From the NCBI GenBank assembly GCA_037074705.1, contig CM073590.1, positions 458,001-522,000 of the forward strand: a DNA stretch of 64,000 nucleotides. The letters are read 5' to 3'. The DNA is from Zhengitettix transpicula. Taxonomy: Eukaryota; Arthropoda; Insecta; Orthoptera; Tetrigidae. Positions 32,484-45,300 of the stretch are shown in pieces (positions within the stretch are counted from its first letter, which is position 1; every line of letters starts with the position of its first letter). Made by a program: the position numbers and the translations under genes. The notes beneath the pieces were generated by a model. The model was not told the DNA's origin. It saw nothing but the letters and a program-made list of their open reading frames with translations, and ran no database searches.

Positions 32484-34886
32484 ATTGAAAAAATTATCCT
32501 GAGGATTAAAATCTCCAGCTACCGTTAATTAATTTTCCAATACAAAATACTAGTCTGGAAAATACGTTTAGATATAATTTCGGATGGATATATGCAGGTA
32601 TTGTTAATTAAAATTGGCCCTATTGATTCTATTACAACGGAAAAAATAGGAATATCTTTTAGAATTTCAAATTTTAAATTGTTTTTAATTAAAATAATCA
32701 GATTTGGAATTTTTTTATTATCAACTAGGTCTTCTTAAGTTAGTAATTAGGGATAATGGTTTCATAAATCATAAGAATAAGTTCAAAATGTCTTGGCGGT
32801 CCCATTGCCAAATCCTCATTTATAATTTCGTTAATTTTTTAAGTTAATTTCACCCATGTTATCCAGTATTATTATAGATTTTAATTGATATATTAAGCAA
32901 GATCGTTTCATTCATTGTACTTCTAGGGCACCGTAATCTTTTATCAGTGATGCATTCTACCCTTTCAGTATTGAGCAGGATAAAAGCATTCTCTCTGAAA
33001 ACGGTATTCAAGGTGTACTGATTAAAGAAAAAGTTCACGCAAAATACGAATAATACAACATTAAGTTTCTAGAATATAAAAAAATCGGTTTTATCAAAAG
33101 TTTTTGCAACTTTGACAGGTAGAACGCAAAATAATGGATACTGAAACAAAGTATCATTCTATATTAATTTAATAAATTGAGCAATTCGGCAACCAATGTA
33201 CAAAGCGATATATAAACGCTTAATAATAAATTTGCGCTGTCAGTAGTAGTTTGTTGCATTTTATTCACTTTAAATTAATAGGCAACAGTTGGAGGGACTT
33301 TATTACTTCAGGCGATTGACTGAGGAGCTAATTCTCGTTTTGCTGTCGCCAAAAGTTGTGTTCACTGGTATAATGATGTAGGCTTTTATGAACTCAACAA
33401 AGCAAATCATGTCTACTAATTGTGAACTCGGCCATACGATTATCTTAGAGGAGACCACCCATGTGTTGGCATTCGCGAGGGCAGTTTATTTTGAACGTCC
33501 AAACTTTTATATTCACACTGTTGGTCCTCATTAGCGAGGTGGGATTAGTTCACGCATACAATAAGAATGAACCGCCACTTAATATCGTTACGACTAGTTT
33601 GTATTCTTAAGTCCTGATACGAACAATGCTGATTTTAAAATTAGTAGATAGAAAAATAATATATTCTAAGAATTGAACATTTAACTATTGTGAAATTAAC
33701 TGATGGAAATGTGAGTCTTTAAAGAAAAATAGTGATATTTAAACATGTCGTTTCTTTGTTAGAAATAAGAATTATAATTAAGTATCATTTATATGTTGTC
33801 AACTCATTCAGGTGACGATTAATTAAATGCTACGTGCTCGGATGTCCTAGTAATGAATTCTTTTGATATACATGTATACGTTTAATGACTTTGAATGCCG
33901 CCTACCCTTACTGTAATTCAAAATGTATTTCTATATTTCAGCTACACATATTATCTCTTGTGTCGCAAATGTAAAACATAACATATGAAAGTCGCTAATG
34001 ACCAATAGTTTAATGCGACAATAAATCGTAAATAATAAAAAATATATATTTCGTCTTAATTGTATTAAATAATAAAGTCGATTAAGTTTTCCTCTCTTGC
34101 ACTCCGTTCGTTATTAAATTTCTCTACTAGATTGATTATTTTAAATTTATCCAGAATTTATAACTATGGAGAGTATAACTTCCAATCTGAAATAAAACGA
34201 ATGCAGCAACTTCACTGTTACTTTGGTTTGTTTTTCAGTAGACGACTTATGCGTTGAATAAACACTCTGGAATTGCAGTAATGACGAAAGTACGAAATTT
34301 CACCTTATAATTATTATTCCATATTATAAATGTCTTAAAGACGCATTATTACGCAATTTAAATTCAATGTGGACGCTAATACCTGGCGAAGAGTAGCGGA
34401 AATCCGATACAACTGAAATCCACCGCCTCAACGAAATACGATAGCCCATTGCTCTGCGCATGTTATGTCGTCCGCGATCTGAGTCCTAACTCACCCTAAC
34501 ACGCCTTTCACATTCTTGCAGTTTTCAGATGAAAGCATTTATTGACCAATTTCTATACTTTACGCAGAAACTATCAAGGATGGAAATAGCTGTGATTACT
34601 CAAATTTGCACTATTATGTCATTCAATTTTGAATGTTTCTTGTTGGTAGTGAAATAAAATAAAAATAAGGTGTATGTCTTCATGAAACCCAGAATTGTTC
34701 ATGGAATTACTCTGCAATGTGAATTCATCGTACTGACTTATTAAATATTATACAGTAAGAATTCGTTTTAATACAGGTTTAATTCATGATAAAGTCTATA
34801 AAGCTGTATGTTTTCTCTCTCTTGTGATATGACATTAACTTTATTTTTATTTTTATTCGTATTATATGATGGAATTTTTGTTATTG
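32484..34886. other. No gene seen; AT-rich spacer
   Basis: AT-rich; no frame above background. A slightly GC-richer stretch is at 33290-33560 and another at 34380-34510, both without recognisable features. Confidence 0.4.
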
Positions 34887-35398
34887 CTGGTCTGCGAGGG
34901 CTATTCTCTCGCAGGCAGTACCTGCGTAGGCAGAACCTTGTAGGAGGGACAGGAAGGGGCAACCTTTGGGGATGCCTTTTCCTCTCTCCGTTTTTGAACT
35001 AAGGTTCTCACAAGCCGAGGCACCTCGGCCTGTTTTGAGTCGTGTAAGTTCTGGGGTCGCAGACCTTAGGCACACGGTAAGAGTTGTTCTCTGTTCCCAC
35101 TGGAACAGTCGGCCTGCTGCCTCCTAAACTGGTCGAGGTACGGAGAAGGGAATGCTGCGACCCCACAGCAAACTCTTCTCCCGTTATTTGAAGGGCGTGG
35201 GACAAGTACCCAATGCCCGACTACCTGATGCAGGTTTTTATAAGGTTTTCCCTGCATTACTTTTAGGCGAATGCCAGGTATGATCCTTAAACTTTGGCCG
35301 GGGACCCTAGTAAACCCTTGGCTACATTCCTCTACCCTTCCGCATCGCCCCTTTCAAATCCCTCCCTTTGCTATTAAAGGGGAGTTGCCACCATGTGG
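34887..35398 (+). mobile_element. Family A retroposon, 3'-truncated copy
   Basis: Starts at the 5' hairpin (CTGCGAG...CTCGCAG at 34892-34914), contains a small extra segment GTACCTGCGTAGGCA relative to the copy at 26616, and ends at GTTGCCACCATGTGG without the terminal TGTAGCCTGTTACC and A tail. Loss of the 3' end is the reverse of the usual 5' truncation, so a later deletion is likely. Confidence 0.78.
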
Positions 35399-36867
35399 AA
35401 GAACTACTTTTACAAACAACAAAAATGAGTCTATTACAATGGAATTATTAAATTACAACATTAAACATTTAAAGTATAATAAAATCAAATTGAAAACAGA
35501 CTAACCAAGTTTTTTCTTAGGCCTCCTATTCGATTAATGAACTGATAGAATTTGTTTAAAATTATATATATAATGTATATATATTTATAAGATACCATTG
35601 TGTACAATTCATGACTCATTCCACATCCTTGAAGCCCAGCTTCTCTACAGGGTATAAGGAATATCATCTAATACTATACTGTTCTAGTTTCCTTTTCCTG
35701 CCATGTTAACGTGTTTTTTTATAATTGAGGTGGATTAAAATTAGTGATATTTATTGAACAAACCAGTATTTATAAAAAATTAACTAAATAAAAGTTGTGG
35801 CAGAAATGATCTATTTCATTATAAACCTTAGCCGACCTCTTTGGATTGCAAAAACCACATTTATCCAGAAAATCACATTTTTTGACGAAAATTATATATC
35901 TGGCAGGTATTTTGCGCCCAACTCCAAAATTTTCCCTAATTATAAATTCCCCTGGAAACCTTAGTCCCCGCCTTTGTATTTTTCAATGGTGTTCTTCAGC
36001 CTTAGTGCATGTCAGCAGCTTACTTATGCGACAATACGGCCTCACAAAAGCCATGCAGAAATGTACCAGGTTGTCAACTCTTCTTTAATAAAAAGTATAT
36101 TATGATTTTACGTAATTTAATATATATCGTACTACATTATATACTTCCTACTCATTTTGTCTAATTTCTATACATAGGACTACTTTCATCTGCATTCAAT
36201 TCATAATGTGTCTACATCTCCAATCTTTTTATAGCCCATCGGTCCCAGTGAAGACCTATTTTGATACGTCAGTCAACTTATTTTTAATTTGGAATTTCGA
36301 CCAATGCTACATTTCATACTTTCGAGCGTACGTTCACAGCTCTTGCTCCACTTCTTAAGGAAATACTCCTAAAGGTCTTCAGATGGAGGAATGTAATCAC
36401 CATTTAGTATATGAGCCAGCGCTCACAGTTAAAAATCTAATTTAAAGGACAGTGCTAATTAATTCCTAAGGATAAAAAATGTGATAAACTGATAACGTTA
36501 AATCGGAAGATTTTAACACCAAATTTCGTACGGGTTAGTCAACCAAAGTACTAACATTAATATATGGATACAATTTTGAGCGAAGTCAATACATGAATGA
36601 TTCAGGAATCATGGTAAAATAACTTATCCTAACTCATAACCTGTACCTATAAAAAGATTTCTGGAATATACGGAATATAAATTTCACGTACTGAATGCAG
36701 ATTTACTAACTTCATATGCCTATTTAATTATATATGAGTTTTTTCTGTAATAAAATTAAAATTACATTAAGCTGCTATGAAAATTATCAGAATAGACGTG
36801 CATTTTTAAAATTATTTTAAAAGACTTGGTAAATAAATAATCATCTCTTAGAGGATTTCACTAAGAA

Positions 36868-36868
36868 A

Positions 36869-36920
<52 letters not shown>
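36868..36920. repeat. (TA)n microsatellite
   Basis: About 50 bases of alternating TA, with one ATG interruption near its left end. Confidence 0.93.
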
Positions 36921-36922
<2 letters not shown>

Positions 36923-37587
36923 ACAGGACTTCAAGTTAAAAACGTGTCATCATTGCAGACCGGTTTTATGATACTTAGGACAACAAAAAAGTAATGAAAT
37001 ATCACCCTTTCATGTTAATTCCCTGTTTCAAAATGCTGCACCTAAAAATTGATGAATAAATTTGATTCTAGTACTGAAAACAAAATTATTTTCATGATAA
37101 CGAAGTCGTATTTTGTAAATGCATTCTTATTTGTCGTTCTGTGAAAGTATTAAGTGACATCCTTCCGTCAAACCTGTCGCTGTAGGAATATGGTTGTGGT
37201 GATGTTGGCAAAGGAGGGAGGCGGGGGTGCATCCCCGTCTAAGCGCTGCGCAATTTTTAGTTGTCATGTCACACGCTTCCGGCAGATGGCGGCAACCTCG
37301 TACAATAATTTGTCGTGGGTCGTTTGATGTTCTTCACTTATGTTGACGTTTCCGAAGATGTTTAAAGGGACGTAAATAAATATGAGTAATCAACCTCGGA
37401 AAACAGTTATCAAATGTCTCAAAAACATTTACTGAAGAAATAATTTTCGTAATGACCTTATTTATATTTTCTGAAATAAGATATATGCTAAAATAAATAG
37501 ATAAAATGTAGCTCTCTTCAGGTGTACTAAAGCCTTCTCTTCACAAGTTGAGAGAGTCACAAAGATTACCGAATCTAGTATACTCAC

Positions 37588-37591
<4 letters not shown>

Positions 37592-37630
<39 letters not shown>

Positions 37631-37631
37631 G
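37592..37631. repeat. (AT)n microsatellite
   Basis: About 40 bases of alternating AT, ending TATGTATATAGG, some 30 bases before a Penelope-type inverted repeat. Confidence 0.92.
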
Positions 37632-37654
37632 GTATAATAATTAATAATATGTGC

Positions 37655-37830
37655 TAAATAAATACCACACAATGGTTTATAATTCTTTTTGCTTTTGTCA
37701 GGTGATTCAAGAAAAGCTTTTAAGTTCGGAACCAGGTTTGTGCGGTGTGTCCTCACGGCTCTTGCGCTTCTTGAAACTAGAAAGAAAACGTTGTGTGGTT
37801 TTTATTTATAACATATTTTGTCTGTTATTT
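37655..37830. repeat. Penelope-type inverted repeat, decayed hammerhead-like cores
   Basis: The left arm (about 37655-37700) carries AAATACCACACAATGG and the right arm (about 37770-37830) carries GAAAACGTTGTGTGGTTTTT, reverse-complement related. The downstream word CGTTGTGTGG ties it to the loci at 14860, 25692, 55955 and 60571. Core words are damaged: CTGACAA on the minus side and CTTGAAAC on the plus side. The cores again point outward. Confidence 0.5.
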
Positions 37831-37903
37831 CTATACTTATTAGTTATTATATTCTTAACACAGACGAATTATATTTTAATTTCTGTAGGCCTTTATATAT
37901 ATA

Positions 37904-38944
37904 TTTTAATACCAATTAAACAAGCTATTAATTGTTTTTAATTATTGAATTGTTAGCGGTACGAATGCGTATAGGTGACAATCAAGGCGGGTATTTCCTT
38001 TGTTTAACAATGGAAACTGAAAAACCGCGCGCTTGGAGAACAGCAGTCTGCGCCGAGATACGAGACAGAACGGTCCACATAAAGAAATAACACAGTAAAG
38101 TTTTCTAACCTAAAAGCATGAATAGTGTTATCCAGGAGGTCCAACGGCGAGATATGATAGTTTATATAAAACGCAAATAAGCAGTTTGGCGGAGAGACAC
38201 ATAAAATAGCAATTTGGAAGCAGAAGTTTTTTGCTTCACAAATTGAACTAATTGTCGCATCGAGAGACTTTGAGGAAATCTACGTCCGGCAACCGGCCAG
38301 ATTCCCGGATAGCAGAGACACGAGGGCAGCGACCGTGTGTTTTCAAAACCTAAAGTGTAGAATCAGTGTTTAATGGCCTGTTTTAGTGAGTGTTAAAGTC
38401 AAGCAAGAAGAATCCGACCTAATACAAGAAGCACTGTCATGAGTACAAAACAATTATTAATAACTGTAAATGATAATTAAAGAGTATAGTCAGATTTCGT
38501 TCGCGTTTTTCTTTTAATTTGTTTTCTTTTGTTTCTAGTATTTTAATTTTGTATTCCTTTAACTTCAATGATTTGAATTGTTAATGTTTTAATTGGATTG
38601 TTCTTATTATCAAACGAAGTTATGACCCTGAGATAAAGAGATTCGACGTATTTTATTGTAATGATATACGAACTGTATTTTCATAAAATGCCACGAATTA
38701 AAGTATTTGTTGTTAACTTGATGAAATTCGGCGAGCAAAATAGGGATTATACAATGTGTAATTATCAACAATAATAAAAAAATTTAAATCAAATTAATTT
38801 TGTTAATTATTCCGATGGGTTAAGACCTCCTTTTTAATCATTACAATTTAACGTCTTCAACGTGTGGCTAACTATCATTCAAATTTTAATTAATTAATTT
38901 TTTGTTTAATTAATTCATTTAATTTACCCATGTAGGTGTTTATC

Positions 38945-38947
<3 letters not shown>
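37904..38947 (+). repeat. LTR-like repeat, family B copy 5
   Basis: Aligns with the copy at 17050 from AATACCAATTAA (compare AATACTAATTAA) through GTTAGCGGTAC, GTCAGATTTCGTTCG near 38490, ATGACCCTGAGATAAAGAG near 38622 and CAACGTGTGG near 38858, ending TTTATCACA. The first base pair of the expected TG start is altered. A 54-base alternating AT run follows. Confidence 0.55.

Positions 38948-39001
<54 letters not shown>
38948..39001. repeat. (AT)n microsatellite between two LTR-like repeats
   Basis: Fifty-four bases of alternating AT lie exactly between the CACA end of one family B unit and the TGTAGAGG start of the next. Confidence 0.93.
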
Positions 39002-39004
<3 letters not shown>

Positions 39005-40160
39005 AGAGGATTGCCCTCAGTTCAGTTTTTTTGCTCACGATTTTGGGCGATAATATGTAGCGATTCTGCTTTGAATTTGCCGACTCGACCAGCTCTCTCA
39101 AAGTTCCTAAATAATGGGGTGTTAGGAATTTTATTGTTAGAAACTATCAAAACTTAAAAAAAATCCAATAACTTTATTTTTGAGACTTGAGTTTACATAC
39201 ATCTCAGAGCGTGTTTCAGACCTATACGACATGTGGATTTACGTAAAAGTTCTGTAATACCCACTTTATGCGCTCTCCGTGCATTGCGTATAATCTACGG
39301 GGAACAGTAGTGAGCCACAAAATCTCGTCGAATGTAGTTGAGTCACGAAACATTGATATATGCTGAAGGAGTCAAATTTTGTTGGACAGCCACAGGTCAT
39401 TGTGAAATCCAAAGTAATAGAGTCTGGCAGTTGGTGAAGCACGTTAATAAAGGAGAGAATGAAGTTTCGATTTGGTCGTAATAAAAGATGAGAGCGACAA
39501 TCTATATTTTGGCTGGAGACAATCTTAGAGCTGAAAATAAAAGGCGGGACGACAGTTTTTCGGAACAATTGAGTCTGGTGGTCAATACCGGAGCTTTGCA
39601 AAGTGAAATAAAATTAAAGTCAGTGAGACATGGCCTGTAATATGTTCAAAGTGATAAGTGTGTTATAAAACCCCACAATTGCTTGGTACGGGTACAACTG
39701 TAAGTAGAGAGAAACACTTTAAATTCATGTTTTGTAAACGTTAAATAAGGATAGTACATCGTCAGATTTCGATTTCAATTTCATATTAATTTATTTCGTT
39801 CCATTTTTATTGAATTTTGAAGCTTATAAAATTATTTGTTAATAGTGAATGGTAAAAGTTTTATTGTTCTTTATTAAAAAGGCCCAATTAAAGACCCTGA
39901 GATGAGAGGAAAGCACATTGAATACAAAAAATTGATGTAAAGTTTCAACAAGTAAATTTTGTTATTATAAATAAATAGTTGTGTAGAATAAACCAATTGT
40001 TTAAGAGATTTGAACCAGTGTAATTATTTTCAACATCCTTTCGTTCAATAACTTCAATAATTATGTCCTTTTATTTCAATTAATAATAAAGTATTTTGCA
40101 CATATTATTGATAGCGCCGTAACATGGGCCAATATTAAATAAATTAATGTTGTAAATTAG
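39002..40160 (+). repeat. LTR-like repeat, family B copy 6
   Basis: Begins TGTAGAGGATTGCC after the AT run. Shared words are GGTACGGGTACAACTGTAAG near 39686, GTCAGATTTCGATTTC near 39760 and AATTAAAGACCCTGAGATG near 39886, with CGTAACATGGGCC near 40120 standing for the CACAACGTGGGG end. The exact 3' boundary is not clear. A 111-codon minus frame (39266-39601) lies inside and overlaps the place where other copies also have unrelated frames, so it is not called a gene. Confidence 0.5.
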
Positions 40161-40379
40161 GTTAAGATAATTTGTTTATTTACTTTATTTTATGTCGTTT
40201 CAACTATATTAACATATTATTAGTGTCGAAGAGATTATCATAAATTCCTATATGTTCGTTATATAAATAGAATAGGTTTTATATTTTGTTAAATACATTG
40301 ATTTGGATTAAATATTTTAGGGTTTTAAGTATGGCTTCTTTTGAAGATTTGAATTATTTGATTGAGTTAGTTTTTCTGA

Positions 40380-41050
40380 GGATTTTTTCTCTTTGCGAGT
40401 TGTAATTGGTGCATTCAACCATGATGTGATGTATTGTTAGGGTGATTATTGCAGTTATGGCAAGTAGGCGGATGGATCCTACTTAAAGATTGGATAAATT
40501 AGTGTGAGAGATTCTGTTGCGGTTTAACACCACCTGATGTCTTCTACAGAGGGTTTTGGGAGTGTTCAGATCTTTTATGGTTTCTATTGCCGTTTTGTTG
40601 TATTTTCCTCTTTATATTAACTTTTTCTTCCACTCTGTCTCTGACTTTTTTCCACGTGTCCTTACTGGAGCAGATGTTCTTTATGATCATATCATGTATG
40701 GGAGCGAGCATGTTTGGCGAGATTGTCCGCCTCTTCGTTACCTTTGATATTCTTGTGTGCCGGGATCCATAGTTGTGCAGTTGTTGGTGTTGGATTGAGT
40801 AATGTTGTTTAATATAGTTTATGTTATTGCTTCATATGTCGTTGTTCAATATTGACTTAATGCTTCTGTTGATATTATAATGTTTGGAAGTTGATGATTG
40901 ACGGAATGTTCTATGGCAATTAATTTTGTTTGTAACAAGATTGTTTCAGGGTATGCTCTAATTTTCTTAACAATAGGGCAGTAAATAACTAATTTGTTAC
41001 TATTTATACAACACAAACCCCAGGCTGAAATCAGTCGCAAATTAAACACT
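40380..41050 (-). pseudogene. Non-LTR retrotransposon RNase H domain and C-terminus (I-clade-like relic)
   Basis: On the minus strand, about 40770-40700 reads IPAHKNIKGNEEADNLAKHA, matching the RNase H end motif WVPGHxGIxGNExADxLAK of I-clade and related non-LTR elements. Upstream (41049-40846) an open frame reads ETILLQTKLIAIEHSVNHQL then NIIISTEALSQY, fitting (T)AELLAIxxAL...xxIFTDSLSAL. The usual Asp of TDS is replaced by Glu-Ala. Further downstream on the minus strand (40480-40400) remnants such as CHNCNN sit where a cysteine-rich tail is expected. RNase H would remove the RNA strand during retrotransposition. Stops and shifts make it non-functional, and the reverse transcriptase upstream is absent. 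Confidence 0.72.
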
Positions 41051-42313
41051 TATTTTTTCGATCGTATATTTAATGTAGCGGTAGAAATAACTATCTGCTG
41101 TACGCTACCATCATCTCGTATTATCCACATATAAATTTTATATGTTGAAACCTCCTTGTTCCTGAGCAACATAGACCTGAACAATCATATAACCCTTCAG
41201 AATTCCTGATAGAAGATTCAACTCAACTCACACGGATTAACGATAAAACAGGAAGTTATTAAAAAGTTAAAAAAAAATTAAAGTAAACTAGAATCCCATG
41301 TTTAGTGATTTCCGAATATTATTTTTTTAAATAACTTATTTAATTTCATGTGTACTATTATGTTTATATTATTACAAATACATACTATAATGCTTAGTTT
41401 AGGATTTTGTTCCATATTTACTCTTTGAAATATGAACCGGACTTTTCAAAACTATGTTTTGGCCATTCACCTTTTTTGATGTTATGTAAGGCATATGATA
41501 CATTGAGTACTTCTTTCCACGAAATTAATTGTCTCAAGAAATTATGTGTTCTAATATTTCGGTTTGGATCGTTGGAACCGTATATGCCGGAACCATTAAT
41601 AAAATGTAAAACTATTAAAATTAGTGCTATGTTGAGGTTTTTAGAACTTTTAGTAGTCACTAGATGGATATTTATTGATAAGTAAGATGAAAATATAATA
41701 CCGAATATTGTGTCCTAGAATAATGGAAATAAAGTGTAATTTAAATATGTATTTCAGAATGAAAATATAATTGTAAATAATGTATGCAAACAAACTTGGA
41801 ATGTTTGTGGTTTAATAGTTTTGAGGGATACCTTTGTAAAGAGTGAATGTGTCAGTGTTCACCAAACGTACGAAAAAGATATTAGAATAAAAGTGGTGTG
41901 ATAGTATACCAATGGTACGTTTCCGAATACACGTGAAAAATAATTTTTTGTATGTTTTATGTACATATAATGTTGTTAATTTGATGTTTAATGGTTTCTA
42001 GATGATAATACCTAGAATAGCCGAAAGCGTCTTGTGTACATAAAATGTGACGTTAGGAGAATAAAAATTCTTGTGAATGTGAGGACTTCGTATGCTTACT
42101 AATCACATCTGTATCCTGAACGCGAGTCGTATGAACGGATTTAAGAGTTTTCTGGATATATGGAGTCATCGGTGATACTTGTTTTTGAAAGTGATTTTGA
42201 AAGTTTTTGATAAATTTGTTAAATTTAATTGTTTTTCTAGAAAAAATATATTTAACGTTAAATAAAATAAAGTATGTAGAATGTAACATCTATGCAATCC
42301 AAAGTAGTAACAT

Positions 42314-42347
<34 letters not shown>

Positions 42348-42350
42348 CAT

Positions 42351-42391
<41 letters not shown>

Positions 42392-45300
42392 TCAATTTTC
42401 GGCGTAGCAAGTGAAACCAGGAATTAATTAACGGCATTGTTGGTTCCTAGAAGCTTGTTCCGTGATACGTTCAATAAGCATCCATAATGCGACGCATCTC
42501 GTTACCGAGGGGTATATTTTGGTTGTCTTGCAGCTGTCATATGTGGGTTTAGGAAAGCAGCTGTTGGTAGGAGGCCGGCAGGAAACGAGATGTTACGTTA
42601 CTTCGGCGCAGGCTGACAAGTGACAAGCAGCAGAAATAGCAAGAGCCTGCGAATTGAGCCGTGGCTCCAGACACGAAAATATATAAAAAAAATTAAAATA
42701 TGATCGGCGATAATCTATGATTTTTATTTTTATTTCTACGTGAGAATTGAGTTTCCGAGTGATGAGTCGTAAGAAATGAGCCTACTATAACATGCAATAA
42801 GCGTGGGACGCTAAAAATTATCTTTATGCAATATAATTACTTAACAACATACAGCCCTATTCTTCGTATTGAACCAATGGAAGCACTGAAACACAAGCTG
42901 AACTAAATTTTAAACCATCGCATCATTAATACAAGAAGACTTTGCGCTGATAAATGAGTGACGATATCGGATAAATTTAAAACAATTCCGTGTATCGATA
43001 TACTTGGTGGAAGAGATGATGTAAACTACACTTAACGAAACTTTCTGATACTCTTTATGTCTGTCGTAGCTGATGTTGCTCCATTAAAATTAACCGTCAA
43101 AATAAATTATCGAATGATTGGATTGCTAATGTAATTAGAATTTCGTGATAGACACTTTGTGTTTTACATAAAATAAAACAATTTTGCCCAACTAGTTTTT
43201 AAACTATATCGCTGCTCTCAGCCAAAAATACATAAAACATCCTGATAATAACATATAATTCACGTTGAATGCAATAAATAATGCTTCTGGAAAACGCGGA
43301 TTTGTTTAAATAAAATTTGCATTATGTAAGACGGTAAAATAATTTAAAACAGACAAGTAGTATGTTAGTTTAGCTATTATTTTGTTAATGGTATTGCATC
43401 GGGAGAAAAAAAGCGTAATTTGCTACATAATATAAAAGGAATTGATAATTCAGTATTATTATATATTAAATATAATAAGTAACTTATATCCAATTTTGGT
43501 CAAATATATCGAACTAATAGTAAAATTATGTATAGTTGCTAAAGAAATTGTAGTTGATACAATCTTAACTAAAACATAATAAAAAAACGGAAAATTATGA
43601 AGGAGTAAACAGAAAGAACAGAAGAAGCATTTAAGTACATAATTAATTCGTAGTTCACATATTCTCCAAAAGTAGCTAAAGTAATTACAATATTTAAAAA
43701 CGCATAGTGCACTTACATGTACGACTTTATAAATCAATCCAAAGTTTTCCGAATGAGAAGGTACAAAATTTACAGTAATGTTTGCAGATCTCTCCAATGA
43801 ATACTCTTCAGTGGATTAGAAAATTGTATTGGGTTAACTATAACTATGGAGTCTGAGAAAAATGCCTTATCGCTTTTCAAATCATATCTTATTGGTCGAA
43901 GGCAAGAATTTTCCATAGGCAACAATGACGGCTGTATTTCCAGGACATCTGCTTTTATTTTGACATAAATACTTATCCAGACGTATAAAACTAATAAAAT
44001 TAGTTCCGAATGCTGCAGACGTCAACTTTGTAATAACGAAATCTGACCTCAAAAATCTTCAAAATAAAGTTGAAAATGAAAATTAAAGATTTGACACGTT
44101 TTAAAGAAATTGGTCCTGAACTTAGAGAAAATTAAATTTGTTTATCTACGGCAAAGCTAAATTCGTTAACTAACACATCTCGTTGTGTAAAGATGACGGA
44201 AAGTTACAATGAAATGCACATATTAAACTCTTTCAAGTAAATTTCGTTCCGTTTGCAACTCTCTTCGATTATTAATGACAGAAGAAAACCATGTATTATA
44301 CATCTTCCAGTCAAACATTGGTATGGAATTACGAACTGGGACTTTCATCACGCTCTACGAAAAATTTAAACTACAGAAACAACCGATGGGAACATATTTG
44401 GGAAGAATTGTAGAGAAAGTTGTACGCCCTTGGAATTTCAACGTTACCTAGTACATACATATTAGAAATTCTAAAATTCATAAAAGCCTATTTCTTATCA
44501 GCGTAGAGCTCCACGAATATAGTACATTCCTAAGGGTAGATAAACATTACTTCTCTTTCTATGAAAGAAGTATAAATTATTCGGGAATAAAACAATTTAC
44601 CTTAGTTAGGTACATCTGACTAGAGAAGAAATAAAAAATATTATAATGATTTTCGACGGTATAGTTTAAATTAGTAAAGGAGCCCAAAACAGACAATTCA
44701 ATTATAATTCTATTAAAGAACATATTCGGTCATATTGTGGACCCCCGTCTGATTTATAAATAAATATATTAAATTGTAGATATTAGCTGATAGTATAAAA
44801 ATAGTTGAAGTAACAAAGATAAATAGTAGCAAAAATAGGCGATTAGATTATACGTCATGGATTAAAATAATCGAAATATTTCTTTATAAATCAATATTCA
44901 TTTTTATATTGAGAGAATTTTTAATATGCATATTGTGTAACGTTAGAAACATGTTCTTAAATTAATTTACTTATAATTTGTCTGTTTTTGGCCTCGACAA
45001 ATTTAAGAAATATAAAGCTGCTCATTGACGCGTTGATGATTACGTAAATTGACCACAACCTAATGCATATTATTTCTCTACAAATATAAGTGTTTAAAAT
45101 TAACATATATGTTTTTTATTTCCATGTCAAACGAGTACTTCACAATTCTTTATTTAATGTTCATCACGGGTGCCGAGTGAAAGTAATAGCCACTTGTTTC
45201 CTCAAAATATCATTACTGAAATCAGCTTCCGGCACACTTCGATGAAATATTGAATGTTCATTACGAATTTGTTTACTGCCTTACTATTTTGATATTATTT

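Larger units (their letters stand above)
35399..37654. other. No gene recognised; contains microsatellites
   Basis: AT-rich. The plus frame 35846-36088 (80 codons) has no motif I can name. A GC-rich patch is at 37190-37310. Long alternating TA runs occur at 36868-36920 and 37592-37631. Confidence 0.4.

Noticed and set aside
30777..42388. Regulatory or centromeric significance of the long AT runs
   Set aside because: They are ordinary microsatellites without higher-order arrangement; only those joined to family B repeats seem informative.
43459..43797. 112-codon minus-strand gene with Phe/Cys-rich protein
   Set aside because: Composition is that expected from AT-rich DNA, with no recognisable domain or splice context.
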